Source: HXMU1420-2 sp017643305 (GTDB lineage Bacteria; Pseudomonadota; Alphaproteobacteria; Rhodobacterales; Rhodobacteraceae). Taken from it: 64,000 bases of DNA. The translations under genes and the position numbers were made by a program. Shown in pieces: positions 33,734 through 42,455 of this stretch; position 1 is the first letter of the stretch, and each line of letters starts with the position of its first letter. The notes below the pieces were generated by a model, which was given only the letters and a program-made list of their open reading frames with translations, was not told the DNA's origin and ran no database searches. The DNA lies in contig OZ244249.1 of NCBI GenBank assembly GCA_965217135.1, positions 1,240,001-1,304,000 of the forward strand. The letters are read 5' to 3'.

Positions 33734-34765
33734 ATGAAACATCGTACCTTTTTCTGGTTCATCCTGCCGACCTTGTCGGCGATGATCCTGTTCATTGCTT
33801 TGCCCATCGTTTCTGTTTTTGTTCAGTCGCTGTTCATCCAGCATGAACAGGTTCTTATCGTTTCGGAAAGCTGCGGGCCCTTCGGGTGCACGCCGACCAC
33901 GTCCATCGATGCCGAGGCAACCGCCGAACTGCGCGAAGCGCAGCCGCTGGGCCGCTTCAATGGACTTGGCACCTATTTCGACCGATCGCACCTGGCGACC
34001 GCCGAAGTGGCCGAGATCTGGGCCGAGTCCAGCGGGTTGGGCTCTTTCGTCAGCGGTCTGATGGATCTGAAGTTCTACAAGGCGCTGTTCTTCACGCTGA
34101 CCTACACCTTTGTCGTCACGCCGTTGGTTCTGGTGCTGGGGCTTGCGATCGCGGTTGGCGTCAACAACCTGCCAAAAGCGATGCGGGGCGTTGCAATCTT
34201 CATCTCGCTGCTGCCGTTTCTGGTGGCCACGATTGTCGGATCGATGATCCTGTCATGGATGCTGGATGGCGAGGGCATCATCGGGGCGACATTGCAGATC
34301 ATCTTCAATGATCCGACTCTCAGCATCAAGGCATCCACGTCGCTGATGTGGATTGCGCTGATGGTCTATGGGGTCTGGCACACGCTGCCGTTCAGCTTCA
34401 TCACCTTCTACGCCGGGCTGCAGACCGTGCCGCAGGATACGTTGGAAGCGGCCCGGGTCGATGGTGCCAGCAAGTGGCAAACCATGATGAATGTCGTGGT
34501 TCCGCACCTGATGCCGTTGGTGTCCTTCGTGACCCTGATGTTGTTGATGGATAATTTTCGTGTGTTCGAGCCAATCATCAGTTTTCAGGCTGAAGCTCAT
34601 GCGCAGTCTCTCAGCACCTTTATCGTCAGCGACCTGCGCGAAGCGGGCAATCCGCTATACGCCTCGGCTAGTGCGACGTCGATCCTGACGATCATCGGTG
34701 TGGCGATCCTTTTGACCCCCGTTCTGATCCGCACCTGGCGCGATTTTAACGTAAAGGGGCATTGA
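33734..34765 (+). CDS. ABC transporter permease 1 (MalF type)
   Basis: A 343-residue inner-membrane protein with about six helices. After the first helix (residues 7-30) comes an insertion of roughly 75 residues, probably periplasmic, with two Cys residues (ESCGPFGCTP) that could form a disulfide. The EAA loop EAARVDGASKWQTMMNVVVP (about 235-254) contacts the ATPase. The gene lies 68 bases after the receptor gene, beyond the hairpin. Confidence 0.9.
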   Translation: MKHRTFFWFILPTLSAMILFIALPIVSVFVQSLFIQHEQVLIVSESCGPFGCTPTTSIDAEATAELREAQPLGRFNGLGTYFDRSHLATAEVAEIWAESSGLGSFVSGLMDLKFYKALFFTLTYTFVVTPLVLVLGLAIAVGVNNLPKAMRGVAIFISLLPFLVATIVGSMILSWMLDGEGIIGATLQIIFNDPTLSIKASTSLMWIALMVYGVWHTLPFSFITFYAGLQTVPQDTLEAARVDGASKWQTMMNVVVPHLMPLVSFVTLMLLMDNFRVFEPIISFQAEAHAQSLSTFIVSDLREAGNPLYASASATSILTIIGVAILLTPVLIRTWRDFNVKGH

Positions 34766-34778
34766 GGAGGCGACGATC

Positions 34779-35660
34779 ATGGCAACCCAGGCTGGCTCCC
34801 GTCTCACCACGCTCAAAATCGTTTCTTATGCGCTTGTCGCGATCTGGCTCTTGATCGCTGCTTTCCCATTCCTCTGGACCGTTTGGGGCAGCTTCAAGGT
34901 GCAGGGTGACTTTTTCTCAAAGGCCGATTGGACCAACGCCATCTACGGCGTGTTCACGCAACGCGAAACCGGCAGCTCCTTTACCCTGGCGGGGTATTTC
35001 GGGGCCTGGGTGCAGGAGGAATTCTGGCGCAACGTTTTGAACACGATGGTGATCGTGTTTTTCACGGTGGTCATCTCGCTCACCTTCGGGACGCTGGGAG
35101 GGTATGCGTTGGCCCGATCGGGCTTTCGTTATGCATTCTGGATCCTGATGGCCGCCCTGATTTTTCGCGCGATGCCGCACATCACACTGGTGTCGGGCTA
35201 TATGTTGCCGTTTTTCGAATGGAATATCTGGGGGCTGAAAGGGACGGCCATCATCGTGCTTGTAGCGATCAATCAGCCGTTTACCCTGTGGATGCTGCAT
35301 TCGTTCTTCAAGAATATTCCCAAGGATATGGATGAAAGCGCAATGGTGGACGGTTGCACCCGGTTCCAGGCGTTTCGGTATGTGATCGTGCCGGTCATGT
35401 GGCCGGGCGTGATCACCACCGGTCTGTTCAGTTTTCTTTTGGCCTATAACGACTACGCCGTGACCTCTATGTTGCTGAGCAAGCCAAACGAGACGATGGT
35501 TCCAGCCGTTGCCAGTTTCCTTGGGTCTGTACAGGTACAGGGAAATATAATGTTCGCCGTCGCCGCCGTCGTTTCGGCCACTGCGCCTTTGTTCGTGTTG
35601 ATCCTGTTCTTCCAGCGTCAGATCGTCAGCGGGTTGACGGCGGGGGCGGTCAAGGGATGA
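34779..35660 (+). CDS. ABC transporter permease 2 (MalG type)
   Basis: A 293-residue inner-membrane protein from ATG 34779 behind GAGGAGG. About six helices are seen, and the EAA-like loop ESAMVDGCTRFQAFRYVIVP lies at about residues 187-206. The closing QRQIVSGLTAGAVKG is the normal MalG-type end. It pairs with permease 1. Its stop overlaps the start of a 36-codon frame at 35657 (ATGA). Confidence 0.91.
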   Translation: MATQAGSRLTTLKIVSYALVAIWLLIAAFPFLWTVWGSFKVQGDFFSKADWTNAIYGVFTQRETGSSFTLAGYFGAWVQEEFWRNVLNTMVIVFFTVVISLTFGTLGGYALARSGFRYAFWILMAALIFRAMPHITLVSGYMLPFFEWNIWGLKGTAIIVLVAINQPFTLWMLHSFFKNIPKDMDESAMVDGCTRFQAFRYVIVPVMWPGVITTGLFSFLLAYNDYAVTSMLLSKPNETMVPAVASFLGSVQVQGNIMFAVAAVVSATAPLFVLILFFQRQIVSGLTAGAVKG

Positions 35661-35767
35661 ACGTTCACGACGACACCAGAACCCTGATTGCCGCGCTGTT
35701 GGACATGTTGCGCGTCGGTAATTCACCTATGGCGCGGCAAACGAATGAAAAAAGGATCCCGACATGA
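35657..35767 (+). CDS. Possible 36-residue coupled peptide
   Basis: ATG 35657 overlaps the permease stop (ATGA), and its own TGA overlaps the ATG of the next gene at 35764 (ATGA). This double four-base overlap suits translational coupling across the gap. The peptide opens NVHDDTRTLIAALLDMLRVG, which could be a helix, and has no recognised family. It may be a relic of an SnoaL-like N-terminus or only a coupling leader. Confidence 0.35.
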   Translation: MNVHDDTRTLIAALLDMLRVGNSPMARQTNEKRIPT

Positions 35768-36300
35768 GTGGCGCAAGGCCCGAACAAGCGGTGCTGAGCC
35801 GCGATACCGACATGTCCAAGACCGCTGAAACCCGCGCGGTGATCGAAGGTATGGTGGACGGGTTGAATGACCATCGCATCGACGATATCGGCCAGTTCTT
35901 TGCCGAAGGTTTCAGGTGGATGGGCAACGAGGGATGTGGCACCAAAACCGGGCTAAAGGAATTTCAGGACAATTGGCAACGCCCGTTTCAGGCAGCTTTC
36001 TCGGACAAGGTTTGCATCGATGAGGCGCGTCTTTTCATGGGCGAATGGGCCGCGGCTTTTGGTCGGCAGGAAGCCACGCATTCTGGCCCCTTCATGGGAA
36101 TTGCTCCTACCGGAAAGCGCATTGAAATCAGATACATGGATTTTTGGAAGGTCGAAGACGGCAAGATCGCTGACAACTGGGTGATGGTCGATTTTCCGCA
36201 TGTTTTGGCGCAGCTTGGTGTTGACGTGTTCAATGGCGAAGGCTGGGAAGTCTATGATCGGGGTAACAAGGTGCCGCCCCGGCCCGAACCTAAAGGATGA
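35764..36300 (+). CDS. Single-domain SnoaL-like protein B
   Basis: A 178-residue NTF2-fold protein from ATG 35764 with AAAAAAGGA upstream; an internal ATG (35812) is an alternative. The C-terminal core GIAPTGKRIEIRYMDFWKVE and IADNWVMVDFPHVLAQLGVD closely resembles the C-terminal halves of the two-domain proteins at 37612 and 30144. It probably shares the same substrate class. It lies directly before the HisD-like dehydrogenase, five bases away. Confidence 0.78.
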   Translation: MSGARPEQAVLSRDTDMSKTAETRAVIEGMVDGLNDHRIDDIGQFFAEGFRWMGNEGCGTKTGLKEFQDNWQRPFQAAFSDKVCIDEARLFMGEWAAAFGRQEATHSGPFMGIAPTGKRIEIRYMDFWKVEDGKIADNWVMVDFPHVLAQLGVDVFNGEGWEVYDRGNKVPPRPEPKG

Positions 36301-36304
36301 AATC

Positions 36305-37615
36305 GTGACAATTGAATATCTGAAACGTTCCAAAACGGAGGCTGAAAAGGCCGAAGACGACGCCAAGGTGCGCGCTGTGGTGGAAGCCACACTGGCTGAT
36401 ATCCAAACGCGGGGCGATGCGGCGGTTCGGGACCTTTCGGCCAAGTTCGACAATTACACCCCCGAACGCTTCCGGCTGACGGGCAGCGAGATTGAGGCAG
36501 CGATGCAGAAGGTTTCGGCCCGGGATATGGACGACATCAAGTTCGCCCAGACCCAGATCCGCAACTTTGCCGAAGCCCAACGCGCATCGATGACGGATGT
36601 CGAGGTGGAAACGCTGCCGGGCGTGATCCTGGGGCATAAGAACATCCCGGTCCAGTCGGTGGGCTGCTACGTCCCGGGGGGCAAATTCCCGATGGTTGCC
36701 TCGGCACATATGTCCGTGCTGACCGCCTCGGTAGCAGGCGTTCCGCGCATCATCGCGTCAGCCCCACCGGTGAACGGTGAACCGCATCCGGCAATTGTCG
36801 CGGCCATGCATCTGGGCGGGGCGCATGAAATCTACGTGCTGGGTGGCATTCAGGCGGTCGGTGCGATGGCGCTGGGCACTGAGAGCATTGATCCAGTGCA
36901 TATGCTGGTGGGACCCGGCAACGCTTTTGTGGCTGAGGCCAAGCGCCAGCTTTATGGCCGGGTGGGCATCGACCTCTTTGCCGGGCCGACCGAAACCATG
37001 CTGATCGTGGATGATACGGTGGATGCAGAGCTTTGCGCCACCGACCTGCTGGGGCAGGCTGAGCACGGCTATAATTCCCCGGCCTGCCTGATCACGAATT
37101 CCGCAAAGCTGGCTCGGGACACGATAACCGAAATCGATCGGCTGCTCGCCATTCTGCCAACGGCCGAGACCGCTGCCGCCAGCTGGCGTGATTATGGCGA
37201 CGTGGTGCTGTGTGACAGTCATGAGGACATGCTGCAAGTGGCCAATGACATGGCCTATGAACATGTGCAGGTCATGACCGATCGCGATGATTGGTATCTG
37301 GAGAACATGCATTCCTATGGCGCGTTGTTCTTGGGGCCGCGCACCAATGTGGCCAATGGTGACAAGGTAATAGGCACGAACCACACGCTGCCGACCAAGA
37401 AGGCCGGTCGTTACACAGGTGGGTTGTGGGTCGGAAAATTCCTGAAAACCCATTCCTATCAGCGCGTGATGACAGACGAAGCAGCGGCGATGGTGGGTGA
37501 ATATGGCTCCCGCCTGTGCATGCTCGAAGGGTTTGTTGGCCATGCTGAGCAGTGCAACATTCGCGTGCGCCGCTATGGCGGGAAAAACGTGCCGTACGGA
37601 GAGGCGGCGGAATGA
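36305..37615 (+). CDS. Histidinol-dehydrogenase-like NAD dehydrogenase (HpsN-type)
   Basis: A 436-residue member of the histidinol dehydrogenase family. GTG 36305 follows AAAGGA. Conserved blocks are VGCYVPGGKFPMVASAHM, the segment VGPGNAFVAEAKRQLYGRVG, the zinc/acid-base region DLLGQAEHGYNSPA and TNHTLPT. It is not near any histidine-biosynthesis gene. Length and sequence style fit catabolic paralogues such as sulfopropanediol 3-dehydrogenase (HpsN). In this family a terminal CH2OH is oxidised in two NAD steps to a carboxylate. The substrate here is not proven. Its stop overlaps the next start (ATGA). Confidence 0.82.
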   Translation: MTIEYLKRSKTEAEKAEDDAKVRAVVEATLADIQTRGDAAVRDLSAKFDNYTPERFRLTGSEIEAAMQKVSARDMDDIKFAQTQIRNFAEAQRASMTDVEVETLPGVILGHKNIPVQSVGCYVPGGKFPMVASAHMSVLTASVAGVPRIIASAPPVNGEPHPAIVAAMHLGGAHEIYVLGGIQAVGAMALGTESIDPVHMLVGPGNAFVAEAKRQLYGRVGIDLFAGPTETMLIVDDTVDAELCATDLLGQAEHGYNSPACLITNSAKLARDTITEIDRLLAILPTAETAAASWRDYGDVVLCDSHEDMLQVANDMAYEHVQVMTDRDDWYLENMHSYGALFLGPRTNVANGDKVIGTNHTLPTKKAGRYTGGLWVGKFLKTHSYQRVMTDEAAAMVGEYGSRLCMLEGFVGHAEQCNIRVRRYGGKNVPYGEAAE

Positions 37616-38664
37616 GCGACATCCATACTGCCAACAAGGCGCTGATCGCGCCATTGCGGGCGGCGCTTTATGATTTTGACGAAGCCAGCGTGCGCGCAGT
37701 GTTAGAGGTCGTGATAGACGCCGACGCGGTTATCCACATGGCTTACCCGCTCGGTGACATGGTTGGTCCAGAGGCATTTTACAGCACATGCTATGCGCCG
37801 TTGTTGGCGGCCATGCCGGATCTGGAACGGCGGGATTGGATCGTCATGGCAGGCCCGGACGAACATGGTGCGAACTGGATCGGCTGTGGGGGGCATTATT
37901 TCGGGACGTTCGTGGCACCGTGGTTGGATATTCCGCCAGGGGGGCATCTGACACACATGCGCTATCACGAATTCTTCCGCATCGAAGGGGAGAAGATCGT
38001 TGAGGTTCAGGCGCTCTGGGACATTCCCGAGGTCATGATGCAGGCTGGGGCCTGGCCGATGGCGCCGTCGCTGGGGCTGGAATTCTGCATTCCCGGTCCA
38101 GCCACGCTGGACGGGATCGTGCCCGGACCGTGGGACGAGGCCAAGTCGCAGGCGTCGCAGCAGCATATTATCACGATGCTCGACCACATGAAGAAACACC
38201 CTAGCCAGGGTGGGCCTGAGGTGATGGAGATGCCGCGCTTCTGGCATGATAAGATGAACTGGTATGGACCGGCCGGGATCGGCACGGGCCGGGGGATTGC
38301 CGGGTTTCGCAACTGGCACCAGATCCCGTTCTTGAATGGCATGCCCGACCGTGGCCAATATGTGGATGACATCACCTATCACTTCTTTGGCGATGGGGAT
38401 TATGCGGCTGTGACGGGCTGGCCAAACATGATCCAGACTGTCACCCATGATGGCTGGATGGGCATCGCTCCGGCAGGCCGAAAGATTACAATGAAGAGTC
38501 TGGATTTCTGGCGGCTGGAAAACGGCAAGATCCGGGAAAACTGGGTGTTGGTCGACATTCTGGATGCCTATCGACAGCTGGATGTGGATGTCCTTGGCCG
38601 AATGCGCGAATTCAACAAAACCCGTGTGCCGGGTTCCATCCCGTTTCCGGTGGGGAATGTGTGA
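37612..38664 (+). CDS. Double SnoaL-like (NTF2-fold) protein C
   Basis: A 350-residue protein from ATG 37612, overlapping the dehydrogenase stop. Domain 1 covers about residues 10-150 (HLTHMRYHEFFRIEGEKIVE) and domain 2 about 205-340 (MGIAPAGRKITMKSLDFWRL, then IRENWVLVDILDAYRQLDVD). The two-domain plan equals that of proteins A and D. Several such proteins in one operon suggest consecutive steps on related intermediates, or subunits of one complex. The reaction is not known. Confidence 0.76.
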   Translation: MSDIHTANKALIAPLRAALYDFDEASVRAVLEVVIDADAVIHMAYPLGDMVGPEAFYSTCYAPLLAAMPDLERRDWIVMAGPDEHGANWIGCGGHYFGTFVAPWLDIPPGGHLTHMRYHEFFRIEGEKIVEVQALWDIPEVMMQAGAWPMAPSLGLEFCIPGPATLDGIVPGPWDEAKSQASQQHIITMLDHMKKHPSQGGPEVMEMPRFWHDKMNWYGPAGIGTGRGIAGFRNWHQIPFLNGMPDRGQYVDDITYHFFGDGDYAAVTGWPNMIQTVTHDGWMGIAPAGRKITMKSLDFWRLENGKIRENWVLVDILDAYRQLDVDVLGRMREFNKTRVPGSIPFPVGNV

Positions 38665-39428
38665 TGGCGTTTCCACGTACACCTTCCTTTGATCTGACCG
38701 GTAAACGGGCGCTGGTGGCTGGCGCGTCCTCTGGTATCGGGCTGGCCAGCGCCGTGGCGCTCGCGGAAAATGGGGCCGAAGTAACGCTTGTGGCCCGTCG
38801 TGCGGCCATGCTGGACGATCTTGTCCGGGACATGACCCGGGAAGGGTGGTCAGCAAATGCGTTGGTGCTGGACGTCTCAGACGTCTCCGCCACTGCCAGG
38901 GTCGTGGCCGAAAATGGCCCGTTTGATGTTTTGCTAAACTCCGCCGGGTTGGCGCGACATTCCAAGGCCGTGAACACCACGGCGGATGATTTCGATGCTG
39001 TGATGGATATCAACCTGCGCGGCGCATATTTTCTGACCCAAGCCGTGGCCAAAGGGTTGCTACAGACGGGCCGACCGGGCAGCCTGATCAACATTTCAAG
39101 CCAGATGGGGCATGTTGGTGGTATCGACCGCGCGGTTTATTGTGCATCGAAATTCGCAGTCGAAGGTTTCACCAAGGCCATGGCGTTGGAGTTCGGTCCG
39201 GCGAAGATCCGGGTCAACACGATCTGCCCGACCTTCATCCTGACCGAGCTTAGTCGTCCGACCTTTGAAGATCCGGAAAAACGGGCTTGGGTGCTGGACA
39301 GGATCAAGCTGGGACGCCCGGGCGAGATTGAGGACATCATGGGTGCAGTGGTCTACCTGGCATCGGACGCCAGTGCATTGGTCACCGGAACGTCCATGCT
39401 GCTCGATGGGGGCTGGACGGCGGATTGA
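38664..39428 (+). CDS. Short-chain dehydrogenase/reductase (SDR)
   Basis: A 254-residue classical SDR. ATG 38664 shares one base with the previous stop (TGATG); GTG 38661 is possible. The cofactor loop AGASSGIG (about residues 18-25), NSAG (about 89-92) and the catalytic Ser (NISSQMG), Tyr and Lys (YCASK) are present. The NSAG form is slightly unusual against the common NNAG. It would act on an alcohol or ketone of the cluster pathway. Confidence 0.88.
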   Translation: MAFPRTPSFDLTGKRALVAGASSGIGLASAVALAENGAEVTLVARRAAMLDDLVRDMTREGWSANALVLDVSDVSATARVVAENGPFDVLLNSAGLARHSKAVNTTADDFDAVMDINLRGAYFLTQAVAKGLLQTGRPGSLINISSQMGHVGGIDRAVYCASKFAVEGFTKAMALEFGPAKIRVNTICPTFILTELSRPTFEDPEKRAWVLDRIKLGRPGEIEDIMGAVVYLASDASALVTGTSMLLDGGWTAD

Positions 39429-40462
39429 TTACGACGGTGAAAATCACATCGGCAGAAGTTGCGGAACGCGCTGGCGTCAGCCAGTCGGCGGTCAGCAGGG
39501 TGTTCACGCCCGGTGCCTCGGTTTCGGCCAAGACCGCCGAAAAGGTCAAACGCGCGGCACAGGAACTGGGGTATCGCCCGAATGTTCTGGCACGGGCAAT
39601 GGTTTCGGGCAAATCCCGCATGATCGGGTTGGTGGTGGCTTATCTCAACAACCAGTTCTATCCCGAGGCGCTGGAAAAACTATCCAAAGCCCTGCAGGAA
39701 CGCGACTATCATGTGTTGGTTTTCATGGCCTCCCAAACCGCCGGAAACATCGACAAAGTGGTGGAGGAATTACTGGATTACCAGGTCGACGGGATCATCG
39801 CCGCTTCGGTTGCGCTGTCTTCGGATCTGGCGGAACGGTGTCGCGCTGCTGGGGTTCCGATGGTTCTGTTCAACCGAAGTCAGGACAGCCCGGAAATGTC
39901 GGCGGTCACATCGGACAATCGCGCCGGGGGGCGCAAGGTGGCGGAGTTTCTGCTGGCCGGCAGGCACGAAAAGATCGGTTTCATCGCCGGGTGGGAAGGG
40001 GCATCGACCCAGCGCGACCGCGAGGCAGGATTTGTCGAAGGCCTGCGTGCCCAAGGCGTTGCGCTGCATGCGCGGCAGGTTGGAAATTTCCTGATGGAAG
40101 AGGCGCGGGTCGCCACCTTGCGCATGTTTGATCCGGCGCTTGGCCCCGATCGCCCAGACGCGGTGTTTGTGGCCAACGATCATATGGCGCTGTCAGTGAT
40201 GGACACGCTGCGCCACGAAATGGGCCTGCGTGTCCCGGAAGATGTGTCCGTTGTCGGTTATGACGACGCAGCGCCGGCGTCCTGGCCGGCCTATGACCTG
40301 ACGACGGTCCGGCAACCGGCCAGTCGGATGGTTGGTAAAACCGTGGAAATCTTGCTGAGCAAGATCGAAACCCCGCAGATTGCGGCGCAACGTATAGAAA
40401 TTGACGGCCCGTTGGTCGTTCGCGGCTCGGCCCGCATACCTGAAGGATGGTCCAGAGGATGA
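39425..40462 (+). CDS. LacI-family transcriptional regulator
   Basis: A 345-residue regulator. TTG 39425 overlaps the SDR stop (TTGA); GTG 39437 is an alternative that starts at MKITSAEV. The helix-turn-helix is SAEVAERAGVSQSAVSRVF, followed by the hinge GYRPNVLARAM. The periplasmic-binding-protein-like effector domain spans about 60-330, with DVSVVGYDDAAPASWPAYDL. The gene is embedded in the enzyme operon, so it is made together with its presumed targets. The two operators at 31176 and 31229 fit its class. Confidence 0.9.
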   Translation: MITTVKITSAEVAERAGVSQSAVSRVFTPGASVSAKTAEKVKRAAQELGYRPNVLARAMVSGKSRMIGLVVAYLNNQFYPEALEKLSKALQERDYHVLVFMASQTAGNIDKVVEELLDYQVDGIIAASVALSSDLAERCRAAGVPMVLFNRSQDSPEMSAVTSDNRAGGRKVAEFLLAGRHEKIGFIAGWEGASTQRDREAGFVEGLRAQGVALHARQVGNFLMEEARVATLRMFDPALGPDRPDAVFVANDHMALSVMDTLRHEMGLRVPEDVSVVGYDDAAPASWPAYDLTTVRQPASRMVGKTVEILLSKIETPQIAAQRIEIDGPLVVRGSARIPEGWSRG

Positions 40463-41442
40463 CAGGCATGAAGGGCTTTGATCCCAAGTTCAAAGATTTT
40501 CCCGACTACATCATCGGGATTACCAAGGAAATCTGGGAAGATCGCGGCATCGCGACACTGCATGCTTACTATGCGCCGGACATTGTTGTGCGCTCGCCCG
40601 GCTCCGTCGTGGTGGGCAATCAGGGTGTCATCGCCGCCACCATGGCCACATTGGCCGAGTTTCCCGACCGCACGTTGTTGGGTGAGGATGTGATTTGGTC
40701 GGGAACCCCGGCAGAAGGCATGCTGAGTTCGCACCGCTTGTTGTCCACTGCCACGCATCTGGGCGATGGCATGTATGGCAAAGCGACTGGCAAGAAGCTG
40801 ACGTATCGCATCATGGCCGATTGTCATGCCATCAATAACCAGATCAATGATGAATGGCTGATCCGCGACCAGGGTGCCATCGTGCGCCAGATGGGGTGGG
40901 ATGCACGGGATTATGCCCGTGACCTGATCGCGCGCGAAGGTGGACCCGACGGTTGCGTGCAACCGTTTACCCCGGCCAATGACCAGCCCGGTCCGTATCA
41001 AGGCACTGGCAATGACAATGAATGGGGATCCAGATATGCTGACCTCCTGATCCGGATCATGGGCGCAGATATGTCTGTGATCGCGGCAAAGTATGATCGC
41101 GCGGTGCAATCTGAATATCCGGGGGGAGAAACCGGCCATGGGCGCGAACCGGTGGATCGGTTCTGGATGGGGCTGCGCGCTGCAGTTCCGAATGCAAAGT
41201 TCACCATCCACCATCAAATCGGACGCGATGACCCGATGATGCCGCCGCGTGCCGCCATCCGTTGGAGCCTACAGGGCAAACATGACGGTTGGGGCGTGTT
41301 TGGCACGCCCACGGGTGCAGATCTGTTCGTGTTGGGCATCAGCCATGCTGAATTTGGCCCATGGGGCCTGCGCCGTGAATACACGCTTTTCGATGAAACC
41401 TCGGTCTGGAAACAGATCCTTCTGCAAACCGGTGAACTATGA
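40459..41442 (+). CDS. Double SnoaL-like (NTF2-fold) protein D
   Basis: A 327-residue protein from ATG 40459 overlapping the LacI stop (ATGA). Two NTF2-fold halves are visible, about residues 15-150 (DIVVRSPGSVVVGNQGVIAA) and about 185-320. It is more distant from proteins A and C than those are from each other. The halves end in segments such as INDEWLIRDQGAIVRQMG and REYTLFDETSVWKQI. No catalytic residue can be assigned safely. Confidence 0.7.
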   Translation: MTGMKGFDPKFKDFPDYIIGITKEIWEDRGIATLHAYYAPDIVVRSPGSVVVGNQGVIAATMATLAEFPDRTLLGEDVIWSGTPAEGMLSSHRLLSTATHLGDGMYGKATGKKLTYRIMADCHAINNQINDEWLIRDQGAIVRQMGWDARDYARDLIAREGGPDGCVQPFTPANDQPGPYQGTGNDNEWGSRYADLLIRIMGADMSVIAAKYDRAVQSEYPGGETGHGREPVDRFWMGLRAAVPNAKFTIHHQIGRDDPMMPPRAAIRWSLQGKHDGWGVFGTPTGADLFVLGISHAEFGPWGLRREYTLFDETSVWKQILLQTGEL

Positions 41443-42404
41443 CACCCCAAGACATGGAAGCACGCATCGTGCGCTATGGCGATCTACAGCCTTGCCGCAC
41501 TGCCTTTATCGACGCGCATACGCCGGGGAGCGATCAGAAGGAAAACTTCACCATTATCGGCGGTGGGGTCAGCGAAAGTCCCGACCAGCACGTTCACATC
41601 ACAATTCCGCACGGCTTCAACATCGGCGCGGCAGGGCAGCCTCCGAAATGCCGCAACAGCCTGCATGATCACCGCACGGCGGAGGCTTTCTTTGTCCTGT
41701 CTGGACGTTGGCGGTTTTTCTGGGGCCTCTGGGGTGACGCGGGTGAGGTGGTGCTGGAAAAGGGCGATATCTTCAACATTCCCACGGGCATCTTCCGAGG
41801 GTTTGAGAATATCGGCTCCGACTACGGCATGATCATGGCTATTCTGGGCGGGGATGATGCCGGGGGCGGTGTGATGTGGGCGCCGCAGGTGATCGAGGAT
41901 GCGGCAGATCATGGTTTGGTTCTGGGTGCAAACGGGAAACTTTACGACAGCAAGAAACAACAGCGTCTGCCGGATGATGTGAAGCCCATGCCCCTGATGT
42001 CAGACGCAGAACTGGCCAAACGTGGGGAGCCGCAAACAGCGGATGTTATCCCCAACCATGTAGCCCGATATTGGGATCTTGTTGCTTATGCCGACCGCAA
42101 ACCGGTGAAGGTGATTGGCGAAACCGGCCTGTTGCGCGACAAGCCAGGCTTTGAGGTTGATTTTATCACCCGTGGGAGCGCCACGGACCAGAAACATAGC
42201 CATGACCATCCCTCGGTTCTCATGCCGGTGACCGGACATTGGCGGGTCGATTGGGACGGGGGCAGCACCACTTTGGCACCGGGTGACACCATGTCCGTGC
42301 CTGAACACCTGCCGCACTCCGCAGTAGCTTCGATGTCTGGTGAAGCCGGGCTTTATCATATCGTGGCTACAGATGATCCGGCCGGGCTGACCTGGCAGGG
42401 CTAA
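41439..42404 (+). CDS. Double-cupin protein
   Basis: A 321-residue bicupin starting in an ATGA overlap with the previous gene. Cupin 1 (about residues 55-140) has LHDHRTAEAFFVLSGRWRFF, fitting the G(X)5HXH(X)3-4E(X)6G pattern, with a second His not obvious. Cupin 2 (about 235-315) has HSHDHPSVLMPVTGHWRVDW and EHLPHSAV, a fuller metal site. Gentisate-dioxygenase-like and sugar-binding bicupins share this layout, so it may be a dioxygenase, isomerase or lyase. Confidence 0.78.
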   Translation: MTPQDMEARIVRYGDLQPCRTAFIDAHTPGSDQKENFTIIGGGVSESPDQHVHITIPHGFNIGAAGQPPKCRNSLHDHRTAEAFFVLSGRWRFFWGLWGDAGEVVLEKGDIFNIPTGIFRGFENIGSDYGMIMAILGGDDAGGGVMWAPQVIEDAADHGLVLGANGKLYDSKKQQRLPDDVKPMPLMSDAELAKRGEPQTADVIPNHVARYWDLVAYADRKPVKVIGETGLLRDKPGFEVDFITRGSATDQKHSHDHPSVLMPVTGHWRVDWDGGSTTLAPGDTMSVPEHLPHSAVASMSGEAGLYHIVATDDPAGLTWQG

Positions 42405-42455
42405 GAAAACAATAGCGCGTCCCGACCAAAACCGGGATGGGGAGGGGATAGGCCA

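Noticed and set aside
36305..37615. Annotation as biosynthetic histidinol dehydrogenase (hisD)
   Set aside because: No histidine-biosynthesis neighbours, and it is embedded in a catabolic operon. The catabolic HpsN-type paralogue fits better.
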